64,000 nucleotides of DNA from Geosiphon pyriformis (lineage: Eukaryota > Glomeromycota > Glomeromycetes > Archaeosporales > Geosiphonaceae), in the NCBI GenBank assembly GCA_016748015.1, contig JAAOMT010000046.1, positions 583,779 through 647,778 on the forward strand. Direction: 5' to 3'. Of this stretch, positions 21,133 through 33,489 are shown piece by piece. The notes under the pieces were generated by a model that worked only from the letters and a program-made list of their open reading frames with translations, did not search any database and was not told the origin of the DNA. The translations under genes and the position numbers were made by a program. The first letter of the stretch is position 1. Each line of letters begins with the position of its first letter.

Positions 21133-22099
21133 CTTAATAGATAATTTAAAAAAAATTAATAATATTTTATAGTTAATAAATAAATAATTTAAATTTTAAC
21201 ATCTATAATAATAGTAATATTTAAGAATTTTTTATTAAATATAATATTTACATAAAATACTAGTTTTATAATAGCAAAATCCAAAAATTCTTAAAAGTCA
21301 AATGTTATAATAGCAAAATATTAATAATAATAAAATTTAAAAAAATAAAAAATAAAACAAATATGATTACCAATCTGAAATATTATATCATTAATTTTAA
21401 AGACAATATAATAAAAAAAATTGACCAATTTAGTCTTAAAAAATTTCTTAAAATAAAAATTTTTTTTTAATTAAAAAAAAAAAATCTGAACACTGTTTTT
21501 TTATTAATACAGATTAGTTACTAAAAGCAGCAATAACAGAAAAAAGTTCTTAAAATTAACAATGACATATTGTCACAAACCAATAGACTTTAATTTAACA
21601 GAAATAATAATACAAAAAATACCAAAAACATTTTTAATATTATTAAAAAATATATTAAAAAAAACATTATAGAATATAATAAAAATGTAAAAAAAAGAAC
21701 TAAAACCACTATAAAAGATTTAGCAATCTTAAATATAATTAAAAAAAAACCACTAATAAAAACTTTAATAGCAACAACCAAAAAAACTTTGAAAGCAAAA
21801 TTCACATAAAACAACTTAATATTGTCTTTAAAAACTAATTTAAATCTAACAAAGCCAAACAATAAATAAAATAAAAATTAACTAATACTAATTTGATTTT
21901 AAAAATAAAATTAAACACCAAAGTAGAAGTTATCTATTTAAAAAATCTTTAATAACTAGAAATTATTTCTTAAACATTATTAAAAACAATACCAAAAAAA
22001 AAAAGAAAAAAAATTGATTTAGTTTCTATTTAATCAGTTTAATTCTTAAAATCAGATAATTTAACATGTTGTTTTATTTTTAAGATCAATAATAAATAC
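21133..22099. other. AT-rich low-complexity region
   Basis: Long A/T runs; no convincing gene. A minus-strand frame (21590-21862) is almost only Phe/Leu/Ile/Val/Lys and is explained by composition. The texture is like 3335-4082, so the LINE may have inserted in one old, AT-converted repeat. Confidence 0.4.
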
Positions 22100-22549
22100 T
22101 GTTATTCATAGAATATAGAAAGTATATTAGTATATAAATTAGCCAATTAGAAGAAAACATAGTAAATATGGAATTTTAGAATTCTTTTTAGAGAAATTGC
22201 AAGATTTCAGAAATTTTAGGCTTTTTATATGAGAAATTACAGAATTCCAGAATTCCAGAATTTTTTTTAAAAGAATTACAGGATTCCTGGTGTAAAGAAT
22301 TGAGAAATTGAGAAATCTCAATTATGTATATATAGCAATAGTATTAGAAATAGAAAAAACAGACTTTTTAATTTAGATTTTATTTAAGCAACCTTTGAAT
22401 TCACAAATATCAATAAATAATTATTTGCTATCTCAATCTACTCTCCACTATTAATACTTTATGTTGATAGCAGCCAATACTTAACTACACTAGAACAATA
22501 GCTCTTGATCATGGCTATTGACAAGATATTAACATTAATTGTCTTGGCT

Positions 22550-22582
<33 letters not shown>

Positions 22583-22928
22583 TTTCTTTTGTATTGTTGT
22601 ATACTAATTGATTAAAGATTAAAGCACTGAGTTACAGATATTATAGAAACTGGTAAAATACCCATAAAACAAAAGTAGAGAACTCATAAATTTGAGAATA
22701 GCTTACCAGAAAGATTACTGGTTACCATGCTGAGAAAAAAATTTGATGAAATTGCAATTTTAGGAGACTATTGAAACAATAATTGAATCTCTAACTATTA
22801 TTCAAAAAATTTAACCAAAACCTTCAGACAATCAAAAAAACTTTCAGATCATAACTATTGTATCAGTGATTAATACCAAGTTATGGGTTTGTTATTTGAT
22901 TTAAGATTCCAAATAATTACCTGTAACA
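22100..22928 (+). repeat. Solo LTR of element A family
   Basis: A reverse-complement copy of the element A LTRs: starts TGTTATTCATAGAATATAG, contains CTCTTGATCATGGCTATTG, ends ACCTGTAACA. Flanked by ATAC at 22096-22099 and ATAC at 22929-22932, an exact 4-bp target duplication. It carries a T run of about 28 near 22552. Decay is heavier than in the LTRs of A. Solo LTRs usually form by recombination between the two LTRs. Confidence 0.88.
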
Positions 22929-23470
22929 ATACAAGTAATTAATACTGTTTTTTTAACTTTTTGGCTTTTTTGGTTATTTATAAAATAGTAATAATGATAA
23001 TATTAATAGTAAAAACAAAAAAACTAATTAACAAATTGGTTTGTTATTAAAAACTTTAAGACTCTTAAAAAGATAAAAACAGCTTTTTATAACTAATATT
23101 TAAAGAAAATATTATTAGAATATTCTGTTTAATTGTTTTAATAATAAAAATTTTTTTTGTTAAAACTTTATTAGTTATTATAAAAAAAATAATATATAAA
23201 ACTTTTTTACTTTTTGTTTTGATCATAATTATAAAATAAAAAAAGAAAAAGAGTTTTTGTAAATTTTTTTTTTAATAATTAATTAGTTAATAAAAATTTA
23301 ATTTAAAATTGAACAAATTAATATTTATAAATTTAATTAAATAAATAAAAAATTTTAACTTATTTTTTATAAAATATATAAATAAAAGTAAATTAAATTA
23401 ATGTTTTTAGTTTTTTTAATTCAACATAATTTTATTATGTTTTCAAAAAAATAATTAATTATTAAAATAT
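22929..23470. other. AT-rich spacer, nothing recognised
   Basis: A/T-rich with no open frame of note between the solo LTR and the 5' LTR of copy C. Confidence 0.4.
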
Positions 23471-24209
23471 TGTTATAGTTGAAATTCATAGTTTTTATTA
23501 ATTATTATATATATTAGCCACTAATATTATATAATTAGCTACTCTATTTTTAAATAGTAATTATTGATCTAATTAATAACTTAAATATTGATCTAATTAT
23601 TAATTTAATCATTGATCTGAACAATAATCTAATTATTAATCTGATTATTAACTTAGTTATTAATCTGGTTATTGACTATTTTCAATAGCTATATAAATAA
23701 TAAGTTTCTTAGCTGTAAAAAAATATAATCAAATATAAAAAATAAAAGAAATAAAATAACAATTATTATCTCAATTTTTTTTATATTACTTATTTCTCTT
23801 TTTTTATTTTTAAGTATTTAAATATCTTGGAATAAAAAATTATTTGTTGGTATTTTCTTACTCTTTTTCTGATTTGTATAATTGTAGTATTTGAAGATTA
23901 TTGAATAAAACATGATTGAAAAATACATCTAATATCTAATATTAAATTTTAAAAGTGTTAATATAATACATAAAATTATATTAGTATATAATTATTTGTT
24001 AACAATATGAACTATTTTTCTACTTTTAGATTTTCTGATTATTTTTTAAAAAAAATAGTGATTAAAATATTTTATGAGACTAATCTTGCATATTGAATTT
24101 ATACTTATTTAATTTGTTTTTTAAAATTGAATTTCTTTTAATTTATTCTATTACCATACAATCCTGTTTTTTCTTGCTATCTGTTAATTTGTTACTCTAA
24201 TTTGTAACA
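23471..24209 (+). repeat. 5' LTR of copy C
   Basis: Starts TGTTATAGTTGAAATTC, ends TTTGTAACA, 739 bp. The 12-base tandem array 23561-23677 has about ten units, more than in other copies. TATATAA follows at 23690-23696. Confidence 0.88.
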
Positions 24210-27200
24210 TAAAAGTGGTGTTTTTTGTAAAATTGTCAAAATCCACTTATTTTTTTTATTGTATGGATAATTATTTATATTTGTCACAACAATTAGAAAA
24301 ACACTTTGCAATATACAACAAAAACAACCTAAATTTTATTAAATTCAATTCTTTGCTCTTCTGCTTAATCTGTTTTCTATTGAAAAACAATTCAGTAAAC
24401 AATTTCAAGATTTTTGGAACTGATTCTTAAACAAATATTCAGCTGAAATCTATATAGTCTATACAATCTATTTTTTTGATCAAGCTTACTTTGAAAAAAC
24501 TTTTGAAAAGTAAAACAACTATATTAATTAACTTTTATATTCAACAACTTTTGACTAACAGTTTTTTGATTTCAAATATTTGAATTATCAAATCCATATC
24601 TGAATTGTTGTCTATTAATTAATTAAAACTTTCTTTAAAACAGAAAAAAAAAATTACCAAACTGTTTTTGTTTTTGATTCTTTTTTAAATAAATTAAATC
24701 ATTCTATACAAACAACTATTTTTGAACTAATAGTTGCTAATCTTATATAAGCAAACATTTTGATTGTTTTTTAAGACATACAAACTGCTTTAAAGTGAAA
24801 AAACAACATTTTATTACCATTATTTAGAGATAATATATAAAATTCAATTAAATAATTAAACAATTTTGAAAAAACAGCTACAGTCAACCAATATAATGCT
24901 AATTACAAATTCTAAATTGTTGATGACTATTTTCAAGGCTTTTTTGCTATTTAATTCTCACAAAAAATTGATGTTAGTGTTCTCTAAAAAAATTTTAAAT
25001 AGATATTAACAAATACTAAAGAAGAAAATATCTCTTTTACTATTTAGTTTAAAAATAAATTTAAGACTTCCATTTTAATTTCCAAATAGTATATGGAATT
25101 AGAAAAAAAAATTCAAGACTTTGATAAAGTTGTAACTAAATATGTCAAAGCAATAAAAAATTTTATCAAATAAGTAGACTCTGAAAAAAATTAAACAAAA
25201 AACAAAAGATTTATTCTTTTACAAAAGTATTGAAAACTAACTTATCTTATGTTCTTTGGTTTTTTTTGGTCCTAAAAAATAATTTCTTTACACAAATAAT
25301 TAAAAACAATCAAAAAATGCATTTAGAATTCATACTTCCAGTTTTTGTTTCTGCTTCTGTTATGGTCCCTGTTGTACAAATAGCTATTATTTTTTTTGCT
25401 CTTTAAACTTAAAATTTTAATAAACAATTAATAGATAAACTTACAGCCAATCTTGCCTGGTTATTAGAATCATTAACTTAAGCAGTTAGAAAAACTCAGC
25501 AATTTCAAAAACCTAGATTTAAATCTTGTTTTAATTAATTTTAGTAGTCTCTTTATTAAAGACAAAAAATTATGGCCCATTTGTATATTATTACTGTAGA
25601 TTAATTAAACATTTTTTAAAAGATTACAACAATTTTTTTTTGTTTTCTCCAACTTTTAAAAATAATAATAATTAAAACAACAGATCTATTAATAATAGTG
25701 TTCTTAATTAAAGACTTAATTATATTAATATCAATTTTTTTGGAAAGAATTTTCTAGTTAAAGCCACTATTTATTAACTTTTAAACTAATAGATACATCT
25801 CTAAAAAGTAAGAGTACAAGCCAACCAGAAAAAAACTTTTTTTTTATTTTTAACTTAATTGATAATAATTATAATATAAATAAACTGGCTATCAATTCTT
25901 TTAAGTCTATAAAAAAAAAAAAAAAGCCAAAGTTGATTTTACCACAAATTTTAACAAAGTTTTAATTTTTACTATTAATAACAATAAGTCATCAAAAGCT
26001 AAAGTTTTTAAAAATTCTTTAAAGTTGAAATCTTCAGAGATAGTACAAAAATCTCATAGAAACTTTTGCATACATTATTTTTGGCCAATTAATAACCTAT
26101 TTATAGTTTAAAAAAATCTTCACAAATTTCTGATTTTAAAAAAAAACACTAAAGACTAATAAATGTTCTTATTAAGCTAGACTTGTTAATAATAACAATA
26201 TTATTTCTTTAATTTGCAAAGTTCAAGTGGGTGGTTATTTTATTGATTTAATTCTAAACAGTAAATAATCTGTTAGTATTATTGTTAAATACTTTTTTGA
26301 AGCAATTGACAGAAAGATTAATAAATCTTCTACTTAACCAATAACTAATATGCATAAAAATAAAATAAAAAGTCTGAATATTATTAAAGCTGTTCTTATT
26401 TGCATTAATGACATTAGAATTAAAACTGAAATAAAAGTATCTTAAGTTAAAAAATACACCATAATTGTTGACAATAAATAGCTTAAAAAAACCAAAGTTT
26501 TACTTAACTATAAACTGTGTAAATTAAACATCAAATATAGAAAGAAGTCTATTGTAATTAAGTACTGTTATTAAACAATTTTTTCAGTATTCAAACAAAG
26601 CTCAGAAAAAAAATAATTAAATGATAAAAAAAACAATTATGAAAAAAATAAAGAAGAACAAAAAAAAACTGCTAAACTTGTTTATATTATCTTTATCAAT
26701 AATGACAAGTCATTAAATAATATTAAAGCTAACAAAAAAAGAATTATTGTAAATAACAAACTAATTTGCTGGTTCTACTATAATATTTTTAGAAGAATTT
26801 TTAATAGAAAACTTGACAAAAAAGCCAAATATAGTTATTAATAATATGGTTCTTATACTTAATACTAGTACAATAAACTATTGTATTCTTTTAGTAATAA
26901 ATACAAATTCTGCTTAATTTATTACAAAAATTGGAAATTTATTAGCTTAATATTTAAAAAAAAATAAAAGAAGTACAAAAGTTCTTTAAAAATGAATTAT
27001 TAAAGATATAGTTATTAATAGTAAAACAAAAAAAACTCTTTTTTGAAGAAAAAAAAGTAAACATTAAAAACTTACTAATTAAGAATAGTCCAGTTATCTC
27101 AAAAAAAAGTGATATTTCTAGATGTATTTATATAATACAACATACTATTACCACCAGAAACTTGTTTTATTCATTTAAAATCTTATTAATCTAATTGTCA

Positions 27201-30033
27201 TAATAATAATTTCATCAAGAAAGAAATAAACTGAATAAAAAACCTTGAATTTATACAAAAAACCAAGAGTAAATAAGCATTTTCAGTTGTAGTAATATTT
27301 ACGAAAAGTAAAATTCTACATTTCTGTATTAACTATTGCCAATTAAATATTATTAAAAGAGATATATACTTATTTCTCAAATTAATGCAATACTAAATCA
27401 ATTTAATAGTGCTGCTTTTTTTTCAATTATTGATTTAACTATTGAATTTTAACAAGTAAAAATGGATCCAGAAAGCAGAAAAAAAAACCACTTTTATTAC
27501 CAAATACAGCATATATAAATTTACAGTTATGCTTTTTGGTCTTACCAATATTTTTCTTATTTTTAACACTTAATAAATAAAATATTTAAATCAGTAAAAA
27601 AACTTTGTTTTGGTCTATTTGAATGACATAATAATATACACAAAAACCTAAGATGAACATATTAAACATTTATAAAAAGTTTTTAATCTTTTTAGAAATA
27701 TTGGTCTTAAAATTAATTTAATCAAATTTTTTTTAAATAACAATTTACTTAATTTTTTGGTCATTTTATCACAAAAGATAGAATCTTCTCTGATTTAGCC
27801 AAGATTGAAAAAATCCAAAATATTAAATAATCAATAAACATTCATAAATTATGTTTTTTTTTGATTTGGTATTTTATTATTGAAAATTTATCAAAAATTT
27901 CTCCAAAATTACTTTTTCTCTTAATTAGCTACTTAAAAAAACTGTTAATTATTACTGAAATATACATTGTTATCAGTAGAATTTTAGCTATTAATTAGCA
28001 TGAAATTATTCTCATAATTCTTATTAATAATTAGCATATATTATTATCATTTTGATTATCACTTATTATTTAATCAAATTATCAAATATCATCATTCAAT
28101 TAATAATCCGATTTGTATTATAGAAATTAAGATAATCAAATTACACAATACTCTGAACCATTTAAAATAGTCAAAATTCGTCGAAATTGATAAAAATTGG
28201 CCGAAATAATCAATAGTTTGTAGAAATAACTTGTAGTTTACTGAAATGTATTTTTAATTTACTGAAATTAGAGAAAAGAGAAAAATGCAAGTTTAAAGAC
28301 TAGTACTACAACAAGTTGTATAAAAAAAGAGCTCCTCTTTTTAAGAAAATGTATTTTCTCATAGTATCTTATCATAGTATGTTACTTTAAATATCAATTA
28401 GAACAAATTACCTTTTACATATCTCAAATAAAAATTGAATATTTAAAAACCAAATTCTTTGATTATTATACTTGAAATTTTTTCAACACAACTAACATTT
28501 TGAAATTAATTAGCTACCAATTTCAGTAATCTGTTAATAACTCCAGGCCTGGATAAAAAAACGTTTTTCTTGACACAATTCTATTTCTTTCACATTTTTT
28601 TTTTTTTCTTTTTTTTTTCTTATCATAATTATTAAGGTAGCCAACAAATAAGATTCTTGTAGAAGAGTTGACTTTTATAACAAAGTAATTACACATTTTA
28701 ATAAGCTTTCAGATAAGCATTCTTGAAAAAAAGTTGATATTTACTACAATATAACTATACAAAGTAATTGGTACAGAATTGGCCATTTTACTTATAAGCA
28801 TAACAGTTCAAATTATAGAAGATAATTTGAAGATAAATTCAGTTATTGGAGGTTCAACTGCTTCCAAAAAACGTGAAAATAGCAACAAACAAACATTAAC
28901 AATATTCAAGAAAAGAGACCAAAAACCTCCAGTAACAACATTAGCAAAAAATTGTTGAAACTCTAAAGAAAAACTAGTCATTAAACCAATTCTTATGTAA
29001 TCTAATCTAAATTAATCTTTTATTTTTTATATTGATATATTTGGCTTTAGACTTAGTGTTATTTTTTTTCAGAAAGATTAAAATAACAAAGAGCATATTA
29101 TAACTTATGTCAGCTAATTACTTTCTTTAGCAGAACAAAACTACTTAATTATTGAACAGAAATGTTTAGCAGTAATATGAACTACTAGTTATTAAAATAA
29201 ATATCTTCTTGATACCAAATTTCTGGTGATAACAGATTATTAAGTCTTGGTTTAGCTGTAAAAAAAAAAAGCTGAAACATAAATGAATAATTTGCTGGAT
29301 ACTTTACTTAGATAAATTTAACTATAATATACAATATTACAAAGAAGCTTATAATCAAAATATTAATATTTTTTTTAGACTTATTATCTAGTAATAATAC
29401 AATCTTCTTAAACCAAATCAACTTAATTATTAATAACTTCTTCTTAAAATAAACATGATAATAAACTTGGACAACTATTTTGTCTTAATAAAATTTTTGG
29501 ATAAAGAACAATATTCATCAAAATATACTTAACAGCAAAAAAAATATTTGCAAAAACAATTAAATTTCTATTTGATTTGTCAAAACCAATTATAAAATAA
29601 AAATAAAAAAAACACTAATTGTTCTTAAAGAGTCATTAGATTTAAAAAATAAAAAATTGTAATTTACAATATATATACTAATTTATTAGCTAAACATTTT
29701 GAAAAGACTAAAATAATTCAAAAAATACTTGCTTATTATTATTAATTTATCTTAGAAAAAACATTGCTGAATATATTAAAATCTGTAATATCTGCCAAAA
29801 AAAAAAAACTCAATCACAAAAAAAATATTTATTTAATTTTTGTTGGGTAACTATTTAACAAAATTGGTATAAATATTGTTAAACCTTTAATTATAATTCC
29901 TAATAGCAATAAATACATTATCACAACTATTAACTATCTTATAAAATAAGTAGAAACAAGAGTTATTTCAGATTAAACAGCAGTTTTTATTGTTAACTTT
30001 ATTTATAAAGACATTATTTGTCATTATAACTAT
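24210..30033 (+). pseudogene. Copy C gag-pol remnant (left part)
   Basis: Aligns base by base with element B but is riddled with transitions. Gag would start at ATG 24263, and TTTTGGAACTG is followed by TGA-type stops within 60 codons. The protease site has decayed to Asn-Ser-Lys-stop (about 26255). RT box YLDD reads YLND (about 27615-27630). RNase H is at 28990-29350 and the start of integrase at about 29690-30033, with C-x2-C still visible (CNICQKK-like, about 29790). It is interrupted at 27968-28937 by a solo LTR and ends at 30033, where element D begins. The continuation is at 47403. Confidence 0.8.
27968..28937 (+). repeat. Solo LTR of element F family, inside copy C
   Basis: 970 bp, starts TGTTATCAGTAG, ends CCAGTAACA, flanked by ACAT (27964-27967) and ACAT (28938-28941). 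Element B has the uninterrupted site (GGGGAACACATTAGC, about 34578). It is the second copy of the LTR at 1409-3173 and shows the empty site for the solo LTR inserted there. Confidence 0.9.
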
Positions 30034-30058
30034 TGTTATAGGTAAACTGGTAGAGTAT
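30034..30058 (-). repeat. First 25 bases of element D left LTR
   Basis: TGTTATAGGTAAACTGG then TAGAGTAT. It matches 46512 onward (TATTATAAGTAAACTGAAT), then breaks off where element B starts. The sequence resumes at 37720 with GTATAGTGG. Confidence 0.82.
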
Positions 30059-30150
30059 TGTTATGGTTGAAACCCATAATTTTTATTAGTTATCACATGT
30101 ATTAGCCACTGATGTCATATAATTAACCATTCTATTTTTAGATAGTAATC

Positions 30151-30230
30151 ATTGATCTGATCAATGACCTGACCGTTGACCTGATCATTGACCTAATCAT
30201 TGACCTAGTTGTTGACCTGGTCATTGACCA
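30151..30230. repeat. 12-base tandem array upstream of the LTR TATA box
   Basis: About seven units close to TTGACCTGATCA. Counterparts have about ten units in copy C (23561-23677), about three and a half in the element B 3' LTR (37161-37203) and about five in copy E (55558-55615). Confidence 0.8.
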
Positions 30231-30241
30231 CTTTCATTAGC

Positions 30242-30248
30242 TATATAA
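30242..30248 (+). promoter_or_regulatory. TATA-like box of element B LTR
   Basis: TATATAA directly after the tandem array. It is conserved in all LTRs of the family (23690, about 37216, 55627) despite heavy decay around it. It is the probable U3 promoter, with transcript start inferred 50-80 bases downstream. Confidence 0.55.
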
Positions 30249-30756
30249 GTAATGAGTCTCTTAGCTGTAGAAAATCATCTCTCAGACAAGAATTAAATAA
30301 ATAAAAATAACAACTTTCATCTCAATTACTCTCTTATCACTAATTTCCCTTTCTCTATCTTCAAGTATCTGAACATTTTAGGATAAAAGATTACTTGTTG
30401 GCCTTTTTCTGTTTGAATAATTATAGTATTTGAAGACTATTTGTATAAACATGACTGAAGAGCACAAGTTGATACCTGATATTGAATTCTAAGAGTGTTA
30501 ATGTGAAGGCATAGAATTAATACTAGTGGTGATCAATTGTTGATAGTACAGACTATCCCTCTACCTTCAGATTCTCTTGTTACTTTTTGAAAAGAATAGC
30601 GACTGAGATATTTTATGAAACTGATCTCGCACATTAAATCCATACTCATTCAATTCACTCATTGAAGTTGAATTCCCTTTGATTATTTCCATTACCCTAC
30701 AATCCTGTTCTCCCTTGCTATCCGTTAACTTGTTACTTCAACCCGTAGCATAAAAG

Positions 30757-30773
30757 TGATGCTCTCTGTGAGG
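30757..30773 (+). other. Primer binding site of element B
   Basis: TGATGCTCTCTGTGAGG, six bases after the LTR. TGG has become TGA; copies C and E keep TGG at this place (AAAAGTGGTG). Nearly the same primer site as in A and D. Confidence 0.65.
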
Positions 30774-30802
30774 TTGTCAAAATCCATTTGTTTCTTTATT
30801 GT

Positions 30803-32347
30803 ATGGGTGATTATTCATACCTACCACAACAATCAGCAGAACACTTTGAAGCACACAACAGAAATGATTTAGACTTTATTGAACTCAATCCTTTGCCATC
30901 CTGCTTAAATTGCTTCCCCCTTGAAGAACAATCCAGTAGACAATTCCAAAACTTTTGGAACTGGTTCCTGAATGAGCATTCAGCTGAAACCTACACAGTC
31001 TACACAATCTATTACTTTGACCAAGCTTACTTTGAAAACAACTTTGAAGAAAGAAACAACAATATCAATCAGCTCTTATACTTAGCAACCTTTGAACAAC
31101 AACCTCCTGAATTCGAATATCTAAATTACCAAATTCACATCTGAATTGCTGCCCATCAATCAGCTGAAACCCTTTTTGAAACAGAAAAAGAAAGTTACCA
31201 AACCACTCCTATTTTTGATTTCTTCTCAAATGATTCAGATCATTCCACTCAAACAGTAACTTTTGAACCAATGGCCCAAAATCCAATGCAAGCAAACATC
31301 CTAGCCACCCTCCAAGGCATACAAACTGCTTTGGGGTAAAGAAACAACACTTTATTACCATTATTCAAAAGTGATACACAAGATTCAATTGAATGATTGG
31401 ACAATTTTGAAAGAACAGCCACTGCCAACCAATATGATGATGAGTACAAGTTCCAAATCATTGGTGGCTACCTTCAAGACTCTTCTGCCATATGGTTTTC
31501 ACAAGAAACCAATACCAATGTCCAACACAGAATTATCAGATGGACACCAGCAGATGCAGGAGAAAACAATACCTTTTTCACTATCTGGTTTGAAAACAAG
31601 TTCAGAACCCCAATCTTAATATCTAAATGGCACATAGAACTGGAAAAAAGAACCCAAGATCCTGGTGAAGTTGTAACTGAATATGCTAAAGCAATCAGAA
31701 AGTTAATCAAGTAAGTAGACTCTGGAAGGAACTGAACAGAAGAACAAAAGATTCACTCCTTTACAAAAGGATTGAGAACTGACTTATCTTATGCTCTTTG
31801 GCCTCTTTTGGCTCTAAAAGACAACTCTACAATGGATATGGCTATTGAACTTGCCCAAAGAATTGAAAATAACCAAAGGATGCATCTGGAATCCACACTT
31901 CCAGTTTTTGCTTCTGCTCCTGTCATGGCCCCTGCTCCTCAAGTAGCTGCTACTTCTTTTGCTGCCCAAACCCAAGACCCAAATGAACAATTGATAGATA
32001 GACTCACAGCTAACTTTGCCCGGTTATTAGAACCATTGGCACAAGCAGTTAGAGATAACCAGCAACCACCAAGACTTAGATATGAATCTTGTTTTAACCA
32101 GTCCCAGCAACCTCCCTATCAAAGACAGCAAAATCGTGGCCCATCTGTGTGCTATTGTTGTGGATTAACTGGACATTATTTAAGAGATTGTAACAATCCT
32201 CCACTGCCTCCTCCAGCTCCCAGAAACAATAACAACCAAAACAACAGACCCAACAACAACAACAACAATATCCTCAATCAAAGACTCAATCATGCCAACA
32301 TCAATTTCTTTGAAGAGGATCCCCTAGTTGAAGCCACTGTTTATTAG
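30803..32347 (+). pseudogene. Element B Gag with zinc knuckle
   Basis: ATG 30803 (MGDYSYLPQQ) lies 53 bases after the LTR; the same ATG is present in C and is ATA in E. Frame breaks: TGA 31142 (copy E keeps TGG at 49047), TAA at about 31337, TGA at about 31394, TAA at about 31711 and TGA at about 31726. The capsid region (31397-31714) includes DNFERTATANQYDDEYKF, AIWFSQE and FENKFRTPILISKW. The knuckle CYCCGLTGHYLRDC is at about 32150-32192. The tail is Asn/Pro-rich with an Asn homopolymer, ending TAG 32345-32347. Confidence 0.8.
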
Positions 32348-32445
32348 CCTTTAAACTGGTAGGTGCATCTCCAAAGGGTAAGAGTACAAGCCAACCAGAA
32401 GAAAACCCTTTTTACATTTTTAACTTAACTGATGATAACCATGAC

Positions 32446-33453
32446 ATGGATGAACTAGCAATCAACACCTCAGAACCAACCAGAAAGAAGAAGAAAGCCA
32501 AAGTTAATTTCGTTCTAGACACCAACAAAGCCTCAACTTCTGCTGCTGATAACAATGAGCCACCAAAGGCTAAAGTTTTTAAGAATCCTCCAAAGTTGAA
32601 ACCCCCAGAAATTGTACAAAAATCTGGATCCTATTTTGTTGTCAAAGATTTCATGGAAACCCCAGCACATATTACCTTTGGCCAGTTAATGACCCATCTA
32701 CAGTTCAGAAAGGATCTTCACAAATTCTTGATTCCAAAGAAGAAGACACCAAAAACCAACAAGCACCCTTGCCAAGCTGGACTTGCTGACAACAGCAATT
32801 TCACCCCTCTGATTTGTAAAGCCCAAGTGGCTGAATACTTTATTGACTTAATTCTGGACAGTAGATCATCTGTTAGTGTCATTGCCAAACACTTCTTGAA
32901 AGCAATTGGTAAAAAGATTGATGAACCTTTCACCAGACCAATAACCAATGTACATGGTAACAAAAAGAAAGGACTGGATATTGCCAAAGCTGTTCCTGCC
33001 CGCATCAATGGAATTAGCATTGAAACTGACATAGAAGTTTCTGAAGCCAAGAAATACACCATCATTGTTGGCAATGAATGGCTCAAGAAAGCAAAAGCTT
33101 TGCTTGATTATGAACTTTGTAAATTAACCATCAGATGTGGTGAGAAACCCATTGTGGTTAAGTGTCACCATTGGACAACTTCTCCAGTACCCAAACAAAA
33201 CCAAGAAGAAGAACAATCAGATGAATCAGATAATAAAGAGAGTGATGAAAAAAAAGAACAAGAAGAGCAAGAAGAAACTGCTGAACTCGCCTATATCACC
33301 TTTACCAGCAATGGCAAACCACTGGACAATGTTAAAGCAGACAAAGAAGAAATTATTGTAAATGGCAAGCTGATCTGCTGGTCTTATTATGATATTCTTA
33401 GAAGAACCTTTAAAAGAAAACCTGGCAAGAAAGCCAAATACAGTTTTTGGTGA
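32446..33453 (+). CDS. Element B protease region ORF
   Basis: A 335-codon open ORF. Residues about 1-110 are a basic, Lys/Pro-rich linker. The retropepsin-like core is CKAQVAEYFIDLILDSRSSVSVIAKHFL (about residues 125-152), followed by IIVGNEWLKKAKALLDY...KLTIRCG (about 208-236), which corresponds to the NDWL segment of other Gypsy proteases. The active-site triplet is Asp-Ser-Arg (Arg codon 32863-32865), not Asp-Ser/Thr-Gly. Copies C and E share Lys/Arg there. A Glu/Lys-rich acidic stretch follows. The end, SYYDILRRTFKRKPGKKAKYSFW, stops at TGA 33451. The ORF is open, but protease activity is doubtful. Confidence 0.7.
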   Translation: MDELAINTSEPTRKKKKAKVNFVLDTNKASTSAADNNEPPKAKVFKNPPKLKPPEIVQKSGSYFVVKDFMETPAHITFGQLMTHLQFRKDLHKFLIPKKKTPKTNKHPCQAGLADNSNFTPLICKAQVAEYFIDLILDSRSSVSVIAKHFLKAIGKKIDEPFTRPITNVHGNKKKGLDIAKAVPARINGISIETDIEVSEAKKYTIIVGNEWLKKAKALLDYELCKLTIRCGEKPIVVKCHHWTTSPVPKQNQEEEQSDESDNKESDEKKEQEEQEETAELAYITFTSNGKPLDNVKADKEEIIVNGKLICWSYYDILRRTFKRKPGKKAKYSFW

Positions 33454-33489
33454 CATGGTCCTTGTGCCTGGTGTTAGTGCAACAAACCC

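Larger units (their letters stand above)
30059..30750 (+). repeat. 5' LTR of element B
   Basis: Starts TGTTATGGTTGAAACCC, ends ACCCGTAGCA. Contains a 12-base tandem array (30151-30230) and TATATAA. Differs from the 3' LTR by scattered transitions and by the array length. Confidence 0.92.

Noticed and set aside
21590-21862. Minus-strand hydrophobic open frame
   Set aside because: The same compositional effect as at 3609-3893.
30151-30230. Regular repeats as a CRISPR array
   Set aside because: Units are contiguous 12-mers without spacers, inside an LTR of a eukaryotic element.
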